64,000 nt of DNA, from contig CAWCIL010000008.1 of the NCBI GenBank assembly GCA_963795485.1, positions 1,116,001 through 1,180,000 of the forward strand, read 5' to 3'. This document shows, piece after piece, positions 44,116 to 53,094 of this stretch (within the stretch, counting starts at the first letter, position 1; the number at the start of each line of letters is the position of its first letter). The position numbers and the translations under genes were made by a program. The DNA is from AP-15 sp963795485. GTDB taxonomy: Bacteria > Pseudomonadota > Alphaproteobacteria > ATCC43930 > CGMCC-115725. Under the pieces are notes generated by a model. The model did no database searches, was not told where the DNA came from, and was given only the letters and a program-made list of their open reading frames with translations.

Positions 44116-45111
44116 ATGCAGACACGCAAGCTCGGCCGTACCGGGATCGAAGTTTCGGCGCTCGGCTTTGGCTGCGGGGCGGTCGGCGGACTGATGGTGC
44201 GCGGCAGCCCGGCTGACCAGGAGCGGGCGGTGGCGCGCGCCCTCGAGCTCGGCATCACCTATTTCGACACCGCGGCGATGTACGGCAACGGCGAATCGGA
44301 ACGCAATCTCGGCCGCGTGCTGAAGAGCCTGAAGCCCGAGCTGACCCTCGGCACCAAGGTGCGGGTTCCGGCCGCCGAGCGCCGCCGTATCGGCGCCGCC
44401 GTCACGGCCTCGCTGGAGGCGAGCCTGCAGCGGCTGCAGCGCGAGCAGGTCGATCTGTTCCAGCTGCACAACCACATCGTGCTCGACGGCAAAGAAAGCG
44501 ATCTCCCGCCGGAAATCGTGCTCGGCGAGGTCGTGCCGGCGTTCGAGCGGCTGCGCGAACAGGGCAAGACCCGGTTCTACGGGATCACCGCGGTCGGCGA
44601 CACCGCGGCGCTCCACCGGGTGGTCAACGCCCGCGCCTTCGATACCGCGCAAATCAGCTATAACCTGCTCAATCCGAGCGCCGGGACTGCGGTCGCGGCG
44701 GGGTATCCGGCGCATGATTTCGGCAATCTCCTGACGCACACGAAAGCCGCAGACATGGGCGTCATCGCCATCCGGGTGCTCGCCGCCGGCGCCCTGAGCG
44801 GCACCGAAGACCGCCATCCCTTGGGCTCGCCCAGCGTCGACCCGATCGGCTCGGGCCGCGATTACGGGGTCGATGTCGAGCGCGCCCGGCGGCTCGAACC
44901 CTTGGTGCGGGACGGTTTTGCCGACAGCCTCGTCGAGGCCGCGATCCGCTTCGTCATCGCCGATGACGCGGTGTCGACCGCGCTCGTCGGCTATTCGACC
45001 CTCGAACAGCTCGAAGCCGCCGCCGCCGCAGTCAATAAGGGTCCGTTGCCATCGGCGGCGCTCGATCGGTTGAGGACGTTGCAAAACGGCTTTGTCGGCG
45101 AGACCCGCTGA
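44116..45111 (+). CDS. Aldo/keto reductase
   Basis: NAD(P)H-dependent reductase of carbonyls, 331 residues, (beta/alpha)8 barrel. Catalytic tetrad visible: D51 and Y56 in GITYFDTAAMYGNGESE, K81 in LGTKVRVPA, H118 in LFQLHNHIVLD. Later, FDTAQISYNLLNPSAG and GVIAIRVLAAGALSG. AAGGGAGGAAG precedes the start. Substrate not predictable. Confidence 0.9.
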   Translation: MQTRKLGRTGIEVSALGFGCGAVGGLMVRGSPADQERAVARALELGITYFDTAAMYGNGESERNLGRVLKSLKPELTLGTKVRVPAAERRRIGAAVTASLEASLQRLQREQVDLFQLHNHIVLDGKESDLPPEIVLGEVVPAFERLREQGKTRFYGITAVGDTAALHRVVNARAFDTAQISYNLLNPSAGTAVAAGYPAHDFGNLLTHTKAADMGVIAIRVLAAGALSGTEDRHPLGSPSVDPIGSGRDYGVDVERARRLEPLVRDGFADSLVEAAIRFVIADDAVSTALVGYSTLEQLEAAAAAVNKGPLPSAALDRLRTLQNGFVGETR

Positions 45112-45328
45112 GCGAGTGAGGCCGCTCAGCCTCGCCCGCCTCGCTGCGCTGAGGGGCGTTGCCTCGCCGGCGATCACGTCCGCTCGCCGCAACCGAACGC
45201 GAGCCTTTTCAGCCGAGGCGAGGCAAGTCGAGTGCGCCATAGAGCGGCGACGAATGCGGCGGAGCCGCGATCCGGAACCGAAACCGTCGGCAGGCGTTCT
45301 CCGGCGTCGGGGATTGCGAGGACGGTCA

Positions 45329-45550
45329 ATGGACAGCGTCGACAATCGGCTGGAGGCGATCGGCCTCCGGGTGAACCAGCGAGGCGCGGAATGCTGGCGG
45401 GTCGAGCGCGCCGGACCGGCGACACGCGGCAGGCGCGCTGCGCGCTGCGATCCGGCACGCAGCCATGCGCTGTTGGTCTGGCTCGATCGGCTCAGCGACC
45501 GGAGAAGTGCTGCGGCTTATCGGATCCGCCGGATTGCCGCGCGGGATTGA
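45329..45550 (+). CDS. Small hypothetical protein (weak)
   Basis: 73 residues, MDSVDNRLEAIGLRVN..., very Arg/Ala-rich at the end; ends just inside the 3' end of the opposite-strand gene. No family or clear ribosome site. It could be a decayed or spurious frame. Otherwise the 45112-45516 interval shows nothing I can support. Confidence 0.2.
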   Translation: MDSVDNRLEAIGLRVNQRGAECWRVERAGPATRGRRAARCDPARSHALLVWLDRLSDRRSAAAYRIRRIAARD

Positions 45551-46167
45551 GGCAAAGCGCCGCCGCGTTCGGCGACCGGGCGCGGCAGCGGGCGGAGCAA
45601 GCCACGGCGCCTAAGCCCCATGAGCACGCCGGCGAAATGAGCGGCGGCCGAACGGGCGAGGCCCTCGAGCCAGTTCTGGTCGAGAAACGAGGCGAGGGCT
45701 GGCTGGCCGAGGGCTGCTTCCCATAGGATGCCCAGCAGCGATGCCGTCGCCTCGTCCTCCTCGCGCGCCGAGGGCGGCAGGGCTGCCGCGCGCTCGGCCC
45801 GGTCGCGGTCGATCGTGTCGGGGCCGGGCCCCAGGCCGAAATCGACGAGGTTGCGGCGTTGCGGCGGGGCTAGCACGAAATGGGCGATCTCATGCAGGAT
45901 GACATAGGCTTCGGTTTCCCCGTTCAGCGCCGCCCCATCCCAGTTGAAGTGACACCGGACCCCCGGTGGATGCGCCGCCATGCCGAAGTCACGGGCCAGC
46001 GCGAGCGCGACCCGGCGATGCCTTTCGGCCTCGGGCCCGACGGCGCGGTCGGGCGAGGTCCTACGGATGCGCCGGAACACGGCGCGCGCGAGCGCCTCGC
46101 CGAGACTGGCGCCGAACCGGTCAAGCACGGCTGCGAGTTCGTCGCGGGGGATCGGTGTCAGGATCAT
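45517..46167 (-). CDS. HExxH metalloprotein, EpmC-like
   Basis: 216 residues. The zinc or iron-type motif HEIAH (H92, E93, H96) is followed by VLAPPQRRNLVDFGLGPGPD, closely echoing HEISHW...RRELVDFG of EpmC, the enzyme that hydroxylates lysyl-modified elongation factor P. That suggests an EpmC-type protein-hydroxylase fold. No EF-P modification genes (epmA, epmB, efp) are seen in the window, so the substrate is open. Confidence 0.65.
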   Translation of the reverse strand: MILTPIPRDELAAVLDRFGASLGEALARAVFRRIRRTSPDRAVGPEAERHRRVALALARDFGMAAHPPGVRCHFNWDGAALNGETEAYVILHEIAHFVLAPPQRRNLVDFGLGPGPDTIDRDRAERAAALPPSAREEDEATASLLGILWEAALGQPALASFLDQNWLEGLARSAAAHFAGVLMGLRRRGLLRPLPRPVAERGGALPQSRAAIRRIR

Positions 46168-46267
46168 TCGATCGGGTGGCGATCGGCGAAGGGAGCGAGC
46201 TACTCGGAGAAGTGGGTCGCCTCGGTCGGCGCGTCAGGGGGGTACAAATCGGATACCGGGCGCCGGG

Positions 46268-47116
46268 TCAGCTCGCCTTGCCGGGCTTCGGCGGAATCTT
46301 GGCCTTGCCGGTCTCACCCTCGGTCTGGCGGTAGATGATCTCGGCGACCTGCAGCAGCAATGCGCGGTCCGCCTTTGCCGTGATCGCATAGCCGAACCCG
46401 TCATCCGACCAGTAGAACGTGCCGATGCCGTTCTCTTCGCTGTAGCGGAAGGCGGTGTCGCCGCCAAAACCGACGGCGAGAAGATAAACCGTCAGCCGAG
46501 TCCCCTTGCCGCCCTCGTACATCAGCTGGGCCGCCGGCCCGCTTTCACCCGGCAGCAGCCGTCCGCCCATCAGGTGAAAACCGACGGCACCGAGCTCGGG
46601 GACGACAAGCGGCCGCCCCAGCCGCTTCGACAGCCATTGCACGAGATGCGCTTCCTGTGCGGCGGCGACCTCCACCGGATGCCGGACCTCGACCGAATAA
46701 ACCCGGAATGCTTCGATCGCGGCGGCCGTGGTGGTGCGCGCCGCGGCGGCGGCAACAGCGCTGCTGGTCGATGACCAGAAGGCGCTGGTCGCCTCGCGGG
46801 CGAACCAGCCGCCGAGGCCGCCGAGCACGATCAGCCCCAAGACGGCGGCGGCGCGGACAAAGCCCCGATGATTGCGGCGGCGCCGGTCCGCCAGCAGCGA
46901 CGCGACCCGCAGCCGCGCCGGGACCGGCTCGGCACTCTGCGCGACAAAGGCGGCGCGCAGGTTCTGCCGGTGCTCGGCATATTGCTCGAGACGCGCCCGC
47001 TCTTCGGGATGGGCCGCGAGATAGGCATCGATTTCGGTCGCGCGCTCGGACGGCAGCCGGCCGTCGATATGGGCGTGCAGCTCGTCCTCTTCGACCCTGC
47101 GGGAGCGCGCGCTCAT
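46268..47116 (-). CDS. Membrane anti-sigma factor
   Basis: 282 residues. A zinc-finger-like N-terminal part is not obvious; it begins MSARSRRVEEDELHAHIDGR and LPSERATEIDAYLAAHPEER, typical of FecR/RsiW-type anti-sigma factors of alphaproteobacteria. A transmembrane segment (GFVRAAAVLGLIVLGGLGGWF) is followed by a periplasmic part with VEVRHPVEVAAAQEAHLV and LMGGRLLPGESGPAAQLMYE. It overlaps the sigma gene's stop by ATGA, so the two are translationally coupled. It would hold the ECF factor until an envelope signal arrives. Confidence 0.85.
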   Translation of the reverse strand: MSARSRRVEEDELHAHIDGRLPSERATEIDAYLAAHPEERARLEQYAEHRQNLRAAFVAQSAEPVPARLRVASLLADRRRRNHRGFVRAAAVLGLIVLGGLGGWFAREATSAFWSSTSSAVAAAAARTTTAAAIEAFRVYSVEVRHPVEVAAAQEAHLVQWLSKRLGRPLVVPELGAVGFHLMGGRLLPGESGPAAQLMYEGGKGTRLTVYLLAVGFGGDTAFRYSEENGIGTFYWSDDGFGYAITAKADRALLLQVAEIIYRQTEGETGKAKIPPKPGKAS

Positions 47117-47641
47117 CTGGCTTTCCTCAGCGCGTTCCCCCGCTTTGCGCCGTCGCCGTCGAGATGCTGGCGCAGCCGTTCGCGTCCGCGCGACAGCCGC
47201 GACATGACCGTGCCGATCGGCACGCCCAGCACGCGCGCCGCCGCGTCGTAGGACAAATCCTCGACCCCGATCAGCACCAGCACCGAGCGTTGTTTCTCGG
47301 GCAGGGCGGCAAAGGCCCGCAACAGGTCGCGATGTTCGAGCGCCGCGTATTGGCCGCCCTTGATCTGCGGCAACTCGGACTTCGATGGCCTCGCTCAAGG
47401 TGTCGTGCGCCCCGCGCCGCTTGCGGCGCTGCTGATCGCTGAGAAACCTGTTGTAGAGAATGGTATAGAGCCAGGCGCGCAGATCCCCCTCGGCGCGGCG
47501 CAAATGCCATCGCGCCAGCGCCCGTTCGAGACAATCCTGCACCAGATCGTCGGCACGCTCGCGGTCGCCGCGCAACAGGGCGCAGGCAAAGCGGCGTAGG
47601 CCCGGGATATGCGCTTCGATCAGCGCGGGCTCTACTGGCAT
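47113..47641 (-). CDS. ECF-type RNA polymerase sigma factor (frame break)
   Basis: About 175 residues. Sigma-2 region: MPVEPALIEAHIPGLRRF, RADDLVQDCLERALARW, DLRAWLYTILYNRFLSDQ. A one-base shift near 47370-47385 follows SEAIEV; the next frame reads PQIKGGQYAALEHRDL, then sigma-4 with LPEKQRSVLVLIGVEDLSYD and GVPIGTVMSRLSRGRERLRQ (helix-turn-helix). Start at the ATG 47641, not the longer 47683. Transcribed with its anti-sigma factor. Confidence 0.87.
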
Positions 47642-47882
47642 CGCGTCTCCCGCCGAGGAACGGCTGCCGTTCAGCAGCAGCAATCTTCGCGCGCCTTGCC
47701 GCCAAGATCCCGCTCAGCGCAGGCAAGCTCGATGCCGCTACCCCGCTGATTGTGGATGCAACGACAGGTTTCGGGTGATCACATTCTCGTTAACCGTGCT
47801 CCTCGGTTCGGGTCGGATCATGCCATTCGGCAGCCGGTGCGCTGACGCCGATCCGGACGCCTGCGGCCGGGGCAGGTCCGGC

Positions 47883-48729
47883 TCAGAGACCGACCAGACG
47901 CGCGCTCTCGTCCCACAAGCGGCGGGCGAGGCCGTCGTCGAGCGCCGCCGGGTCGGGGCGCGCCAGTGCCTTGCCGACGACGTAGCCGCCGGCGAACGGC
48001 GCGGGGTCGGGCACCATCGCCAGAAACAGCGAGGTCTCTGCGCCCTTTCTCGGGGCTGACCATAAACGGCTTCGCCAACCGCCAGCCGAGCTCGACGAGG
48101 CCGCCGTGCTGGGCGAGCCTGGTGGCGACGACGCCGGGATGCAGCGAAACCGCGACGACGCCCGAGCCGGCGAGCCGCCTCGCCAATTCGCGCGTGAACA
48201 GCATGTTGCACAGCTTGGAGCGGCCATAGGCCTTGGTCATCGACCAGTTGCGCGGTCCGGCGATGGTCGCGAGATCGATACGGTTGCCGCGATGCGCGCG
48301 CGACGCGACGGTGACGATGCGAGCCGGCGCCGAGGCCCGCAGCCGGTCGAGCAGTAAATTGGTCAGCAGAAACGGGGCCAGGTGGTTGACCGCAAAGGTC
48401 ATCTCGTACCCGTCCGCTGACCGCTCGAATTTCGGCGCGAACAGGCCGGCGTTGTTGACCAGGAGGTCGATCCGCTCGTGCGCGGCCAGAATCTCGTCGG
48501 CCAGGCGCCGCACCTCGGCCAGCGAGGCAAAATCGGCGAGCGCGGTCTCGACCTGAGCCCCGCTCGCCCGCTCGACGACGAACCGGCGCGCGGCCTCGGT
48601 GCGGGCACGGTCGCGGCCGGTCATGACGACGCGCATCCCGCTGCGGGCGAGGCCCAGTGCCGTATAGAGCCCGATCCCGGCGCTGGCCCCGGTGACGATC
48701 GCCACTCGCTCGGTGGTGTTGTTCGCCAC
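47883..48729 (-). CDS. SDR family oxidoreductase (frame break)
   Basis: Short-chain dehydrogenase/reductase resembling retinol-dehydrogenase-like enzymes, about 282 residues. Cofactor motif AIVTGASAGIGLYTALGLA, NNAG in LLVNNAGLFAPKFE, the catalytic Y-x3-K in KAYGRSKLCNMLF, then VSLHPGVVATRLAQ. Near 48045-48055 the frame shifts: ...FMVSPEK then GAETSLFLAMVPDPAP, ending DESARLVGL at 47883. AAA instead of AA in the DNA would explain it, a homopolymer-length difference. Confidence 0.87.
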
Positions 48730-48753
48730 GTCTCGACCATCTCAGCTCTTATG

Positions 48754-48822
48754 CCCTCGCCCCGACCCTCTCCCGCAATGCGCGAGAGGGGGAACCGCCG
48801 CGGCAGCGGCGGTGGGCGAGGG
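48754..48822. repeat. Palindromic intergenic repeat, family 2, copy A
   Basis: Outer stem CCCTCGCCC / GGGCGAGGG enclosing CCCTCTC...GAGAGGG and CCGCCG...CGGCGG hairpins. Same class as the element at 56169-56209. Lies between the SDR start and the nudC 3' end. Confidence 0.7.
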
Positions 48823-48838
48823 TGTCCGCGCGACCACG

Positions 48839-49760
48839 TTACACGCTGTCGATCCCGAACGCCCAGCGGCGGGCGAGCTGATGGCCGATCGCCAACGGTG
48901 GCGGCAGGGTCGCGAGCCCCGGGATCGGCTCGTCGGAGCGCGACCGCTCGACCATGGCGCGGACCTCTTCGCGCTCGAACCAGCGCGCTTCGGCGATCTC
49001 TTCGGGGTCGACGGTGATCTCCTCGCTCAGCGCCTCGGCCAACAGCCCCATCATCAGGGTCGAAGGGAACGGCCAGGGCTGCGAGGCGAGGTAGCGCACC
49101 CGGCCGACCCGGACGCCCGATTCCTCGAGCACCTCGCGCCGCACCGCCTCCTCGATCGTCTCGCCCGGCTCCATATACCCGGCGAGGCAGGAGAACCGGG
49201 CGCCGACCCGCCGCCGACCGCGGCCGAGCAGGCAGCGCTCGCCCTTGACCGCGAGCATGATCACGACCGGGTCGACGCGCGGATAATGGTGCGCGCGGCA
49301 ATTCGGGCAGCGCCGGCCCCATCCCGCCGCATCGGCTGCGCTCGCTGTCCCGCATTGTGCGCAAAAGCCGTGCCGCGCGTGCCAGTCGAGCAGCGAGCGC
49401 GCCTCGGCGAGGATCGCGGCCTCGCCGCCGGGGAGCGAGGCAGCGAGGCTGCGCACATCGACGGTCAGCCCCTCGGCAGCGGCCACCGCCGCGGCGGTGG
49501 CATCGAGCGCGAAACGGGCACGGCCGTCGCCGATCCCAAGCAGGATCAGCGGGGCGCCGCGGTCGATCGCCTCGCGCCAAGGCGCGACCGGCTGCCAGTC
49601 GAGTTCCAGCGGCGCCGTCGCGGACCAACGGCTTCAGCTCGCGCAACGGCAGGAGCCGGGTTGCCGGATCCTCGAGCAGCGAGGCGACCCAGCCCGCATC
49701 CTGCCGGCGCTGGCTGACGCGGTCGAGCGGGTTGCCCGCAAAGGTGTAGATCTCTTCCAT
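48839..49760 (-). CDS. nudC: NADH pyrophosphatase NudC-like Nudix hydrolase (frame break)
   Basis: Hydrolyses NADH (and possibly deNADs RNA 5' ends). About 307 residues. The N-terminus is MEEIYTFAGNPLDRVSQRR and LRELKPLVRDG; a one-base shift near 49605-49612 leads into LELDWQPVAPWREAID. The zinc ribbon is FCAQCGTAS...RRCPNCRAHHYPR (four Cys). The Nudix box reads GYMEPGETIEEAVRREVLEESG, complete, followed by SQPWPFPSTLM, the NudC-specific SQPWPFPxS motif. Confidence 0.92.
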
Positions 49761-49882
49761 CGCCGCAGTCGAACCCTCGCTCGCCGTCGCCGGGGCATCC
49801 GGCGTCGCGTCCTAGCATAACTTCGCCCGCGGCCGAAGCGTTTGCCCGCGAAAGGGCGGCTGCGCGTGCTATCCTTCGGCCC

Positions 49883-50636
49883 ATGACAAACGGACCCTAC
49901 ATCGCCGAGATCGCGGCATTGGCCGGCGACCCGGCGCGCGCCAACATGCTCTCGGCGCTGATGGACGGCGGTACCCGGAGCGCCGGCGAGCTCGCTTATG
50001 CGGCGCATGTGAGGCCGCAGACTGCGAGCACGCATCTGGCAAAGCTGGTCGCCGCCGGGCTGCTCTCCGATGAAAGGCGGGGGCGCAACCGTTATTTCCG
50101 GCTCGCCGCGCCGGCCGTTGCGCGCATGCTCGAAGAAATCATGGCGGTCGCGGTGGCGCGCGCGCCGCGCTATCGGCCGGCGTGGATGCGCGACGAGGGG
50201 CTGCGCTCGGCCCGGACCTGCTACGACCACCTGGCCGGGCGGCTCGGCGTAGCACTCGCCGGCAGCCTCGCCGGCAGCGGCCATGTCGTGCTCGACGAGG
50301 ATGGTGGCGAGGTCACGGAGACCGGCGCCCGCTTTCTCGACGATTTGGGGCTCGATCTCGCCGGTGCGGCCGGAAGGCGCCGCCGCTTTTGCCGGCCGTG
50401 CATCGACTGGAGCGAACGGCGTCCGCATCTCGGCGGTGCGGTCGGCGCCGCCTTGGCCCAGCGCTGCTTCGATCTCGGCTGGATCGAGCGGGTCAAGGAC
50501 AGCCGCGCGGTGGCGATCACAGCACCCGGCCGCGACTGGTTTTCTCAGCAATTTCGGCGTCGAAATTCCCACCGCCGCGAAAAGCCGGCTCCCGACCGGG
50601 ACGATTTCACGGAGCGGCTTGGTCGAAGCCCAATAA
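49883..50636 (+). CDS. ArsR-family transcriptional regulator
   Basis: Winged-helix DNA-binding protein, about 230-250 residues. DNA-binding region: ALAGDPARANMLSALMDGG, RSAGELAYAAHVRPQTASTH, LAKLVAAGLLSDERRGRNRY. The C-terminal half includes RFCRPCIDWSERRPHLGGA, with a Cys pair that could sense metal or redox. The open frame continues to 50737, antisense to the toxin gene. A one-base shift near 50548 instead gives WFSQQFGVEIPTAAKSR and a stop at 50636, a more family-like end; either is possible. Self- or neighbour-regulating role unknown. Confidence 0.8.
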
Positions 50637-51089
50637 ACGGCGCGCCACCGGATCCAGCCCTCCGGAGGAAGCGAACGGGTTGCAAATCCGCACCCCGCCC
50701 AGAAAGCCGCCGTCCGCCATGTCTTCACTCAGCATGATCTTGCATCCGGCCTCGCTGGCGGTCGCAACCAGTAGGGCGTTCCAATAAGAGGCCCGGCCCG
50801 CCACGGCATCGGTCAATGCAGTCAGTACCGCCCTTGAAGATGCTGTCGTGCAGCGGAACGCGGCCATCCAGTTCTCCACTTGAGCGGCCGCGTCTGCGGG
50901 CCGGACGATGGCCTTACGCGTGACCGCGGCGTAGAACTCCGACAGCGCCTGTAAGGTCAAGAAACAATCGCACTCGGTGGCGCGGTCGACGATTTCGATC
51001 GCAAGCCGGTGCCGGGCGCCGGCTGTGCTGTCGACGCTGTACACCAGCAGGTTGGTATCGAGAGTGAAGCGTTGGCTATCGTCGCTCAT
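50607..51089 (-). CDS. PIN-domain toxin (VapC-like)
   Basis: Putative RNase toxin, 160 residues. First acidic cluster FTLDTNLLVYSVD, then LTLQALSEFYAAV (conserved Glu), and C-terminal acidic residues in ALTDAV...YWNALLVATAS and IMLSEDMADGG. Its start overlaps the antitoxin end by 14 bases. Paired with a Phd-type antitoxin, see next. Confidence 0.88.
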   Translation of the reverse strand: MSDDSQRFTLDTNLLVYSVDSTAGARHRLAIEIVDRATECDCFLTLQALSEFYAAVTRKAIVRPADAAAQVENWMAAFRCTTASSRAVLTALTDAVAGRASYWNALLVATASEAGCKIMLSEDMADGGFLGGVRICNPFASSGGLDPVARRLLGFDQAAP

Positions 51090-51326
51090 GCAGTGAGTCG
51101 CGGTCGAGCGGGCCGGCGCCGATCGGCCAACCCTTTTCCATCCGAGCGCGTGCGCGTGCGCGGGCCGCCTCCTGCTCGGGCGTGAGAACGCGGCGCCCGG
51201 GGATCGGCACCAGGCGAGCGACCGGCTCGCCCTTGCGGGTGATCACATACTCCTCGCCGGCCTCGACCTCGCGGATGCAGCGGGAAAAGCCTGATTGGCC
51301 TCGCGCAGGGTTATCGTCTTGCTCAT
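51076..51326 (-). CDS. Phd/YefM-type antitoxin (frame break at a T-run)
   Basis: About 83 residues, not visible as one open frame. Starts MSKTITLREANQAF; then the frame needs one more T in the TTTT run (about 51283-51286) to read SRCIREVEAGEEYVITRKGE and PVARLVPIPGRRVLTPEQEA, ending ...GPLDRDSLHERR at 51076. The Phd/YefM family binds its own promoter and neutralises the PIN toxin. The one-T deletion in a homopolymer looks like a sequencing error; if genuine, the toxin would be unrestrained. Confidence 0.8.
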
Positions 51327-51415
51327 TCTCAGATCTACCCGATAGATCATCGACGGATAAGTAGCGCGGATCGTGCTACGTGCAAGCGCCCGCGCCGCGC
51401 GCCTCCGTCCCGCCC

Positions 51416-53083
51416 ATGGCCCGCCTTTTGCACTGTGAGCGGGAGAGGTCATGGCGTAAGGTCGGCGAAACAACGAGAGAGCGGACAGGGAACAGATGCA
51501 GCATTTTCTCCCGGACCCTGCGATTGGCGGCCCTCGCGCTGTGCCTTTTTGCGGGATCGGCCTGGGCGCAGTCGGCGCCGACGACGTTGCGCTTCATCCC
51601 GCAGGCCGACCTCAGAAGCATCGATCCGATCTGGACGACCGCCTATGTCACGCGCAATTTCGGCTATCTGGTGTTCGATACGCTGTTCGCGCTCGACAAG
51701 AATTTCAAGCCGCAGCCGCAGATGGTCGATCGCTGGACGGTCAGCGCCGACAAGCTGACCTACACCTTCACCCTGCGCGACGGCCTCAAATGGCACGATG
51801 GGCAGCCGGTGCGCGCCGCGGATTGCGTCGCCTCGATCGAGCGCTGGGGCAAGCGCGACCCGTTCGGCCAAAAGCTGATGCAGGCGGTCGGCGAGATCAA
51901 ACCAACCGGCGACAAGAGCTTTACGATCAGCCTCAAGACGCCATTTCCGCTGCTGCTCAGCGCGCTCGGCAAATTGTCGAGCAACGTGCCGTTCATGATG
52001 CCCGAACGCTTGGCCAAGACCGACCCCTACCAGCAGATCCCGGAGGCGATCGGCTCCGGCCCGTTCAAATTCGTCAAATCGGAATGGGTCCCCGGCAACA
52101 AGGCGGTGTTTGTCAAAAATACCGAATACGTGCCGCGCAAAGAGCCGCCGAGCTTCGCCTCGGGCGGCAAGGTGGCCAAGGTCGACCGCGTCGAATGGCT
52201 CTATATCCCGGATTCGGCGACCGCGTCCGCGGCGCTCAATTCCGGCGAGGCGGACTGGTACGAGCAGCCCCCGACCGATTTGTTGCCGGTGTTCGCCAGC
52301 AACCCCGACGTCGTGGTCGCCACCGTCGATCCGCTCGGCAACCAGGGGATCTTGCGCTTCAACCAGACCCAGCCGCCGTTCGACAATCTGAAGCTGCGCC
52401 TGGCGGTGCTGAACCTCGTCGACCAGCAGAACTATATGCGCGCCGCCGCCGGCAATCCCAAATATTGGAAGACCTGCGCGGCGCTCTTCGGCTGCGGCAC
52501 CCCGTTCGAGACCAATGCCGGCGCCGAGGCGCTCTTAAAGGCGCCGAACCTCGCCAAGGCCAAGGAGCTGATCGCCCAATCCGGCTACAAGGGCGAAAAG
52601 ATCGTGCTGCTCGACGCGACCGACCAGCCGATCGTGCATGGGCAGGCGCTGGTCACCTTGGCGGCCCTGCGCCAGGCCGGGCTCAATGTCGAATTGCAGG
52701 CGATGGATTGGGGCACGCTGATCACCCGGCGGGCCTCGAAGGCGCCGATCGACAAGGGCGGGTGGAACATCTTCCACACCTGGAGCGCGGCTCCCGACCT
52801 GGCGTCGCCGGCGGTCAACGCGGCGCTGCGCGCCAATGACGGCAAGGCGTGGTTCGGCTGGCCGAACGATCCGAAGCTCGAAGGGCTGATCGATCAGTGG
52901 TTCAAGGCGCCCGATTTCGCCGAGCAGAAAAAGCTCGCCGAGGCGATCCAGACCGAAGCCTATCAGGGCAACGTGCCCTATGTGCCGACCGGCCAGTTCG
53001 TGATCCCGACCGCCTACCGCAAGAATCTTCACGGGATCATCATCGCCCCGGTGGTCTTCTTCTGGAACGTCGCGAAGGATTGA
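51416..53083 (+). CDS. Peptide/nickel-type ABC transporter substrate-binding protein
   Basis: Periplasmic receptor of the SBP_bac_5 family, about 555 residues. The signal peptide region IFSRTLRLAALALCLFAGSA ends AWAQ, so residues before about 30 may not be translated; the start is uncertain (ATG 51416 used). Family segments: IDPIWTTAYVTRNFGYLVFD, LTYTFTLRDGLKWHDGQPVR, IPEAIGSGPFKFVKSEWVPG and FNQTQPPFDNLKLRLAVL. Probably binds peptides or related solutes. First gene of a five-gene importer operon. Confidence 0.92.
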   Translation: MARLLHCERERSWRKVGETTRERTGNRCSIFSRTLRLAALALCLFAGSAWAQSAPTTLRFIPQADLRSIDPIWTTAYVTRNFGYLVFDTLFALDKNFKPQPQMVDRWTVSADKLTYTFTLRDGLKWHDGQPVRAADCVASIERWGKRDPFGQKLMQAVGEIKPTGDKSFTISLKTPFPLLLSALGKLSSNVPFMMPERLAKTDPYQQIPEAIGSGPFKFVKSEWVPGNKAVFVKNTEYVPRKEPPSFASGGKVAKVDRVEWLYIPDSATASAALNSGEADWYEQPPTDLLPVFASNPDVVVATVDPLGNQGILRFNQTQPPFDNLKLRLAVLNLVDQQNYMRAAAGNPKYWKTCAALFGCGTPFETNAGAEALLKAPNLAKAKELIAQSGYKGEKIVLLDATDQPIVHGQALVTLAALRQAGLNVELQAMDWGTLITRRASKAPIDKGGWNIFHTWSAAPDLASPAVNAALRANDGKAWFGWPNDPKLEGLIDQWFKAPDFAEQKKLAEAIQTEAYQGNVPYVPTGQFVIPTAYRKNLHGIIIAPVVFFWNVAKD

Positions 53084-53094
53084 GAGGATCGGCG

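Noticed and set aside
50637..50737. Extension of the ArsR-like frame past 50636
   Set aside because: Lies antisense to the PIN toxin and has no family similarity; likely due to a frame break near 50548.
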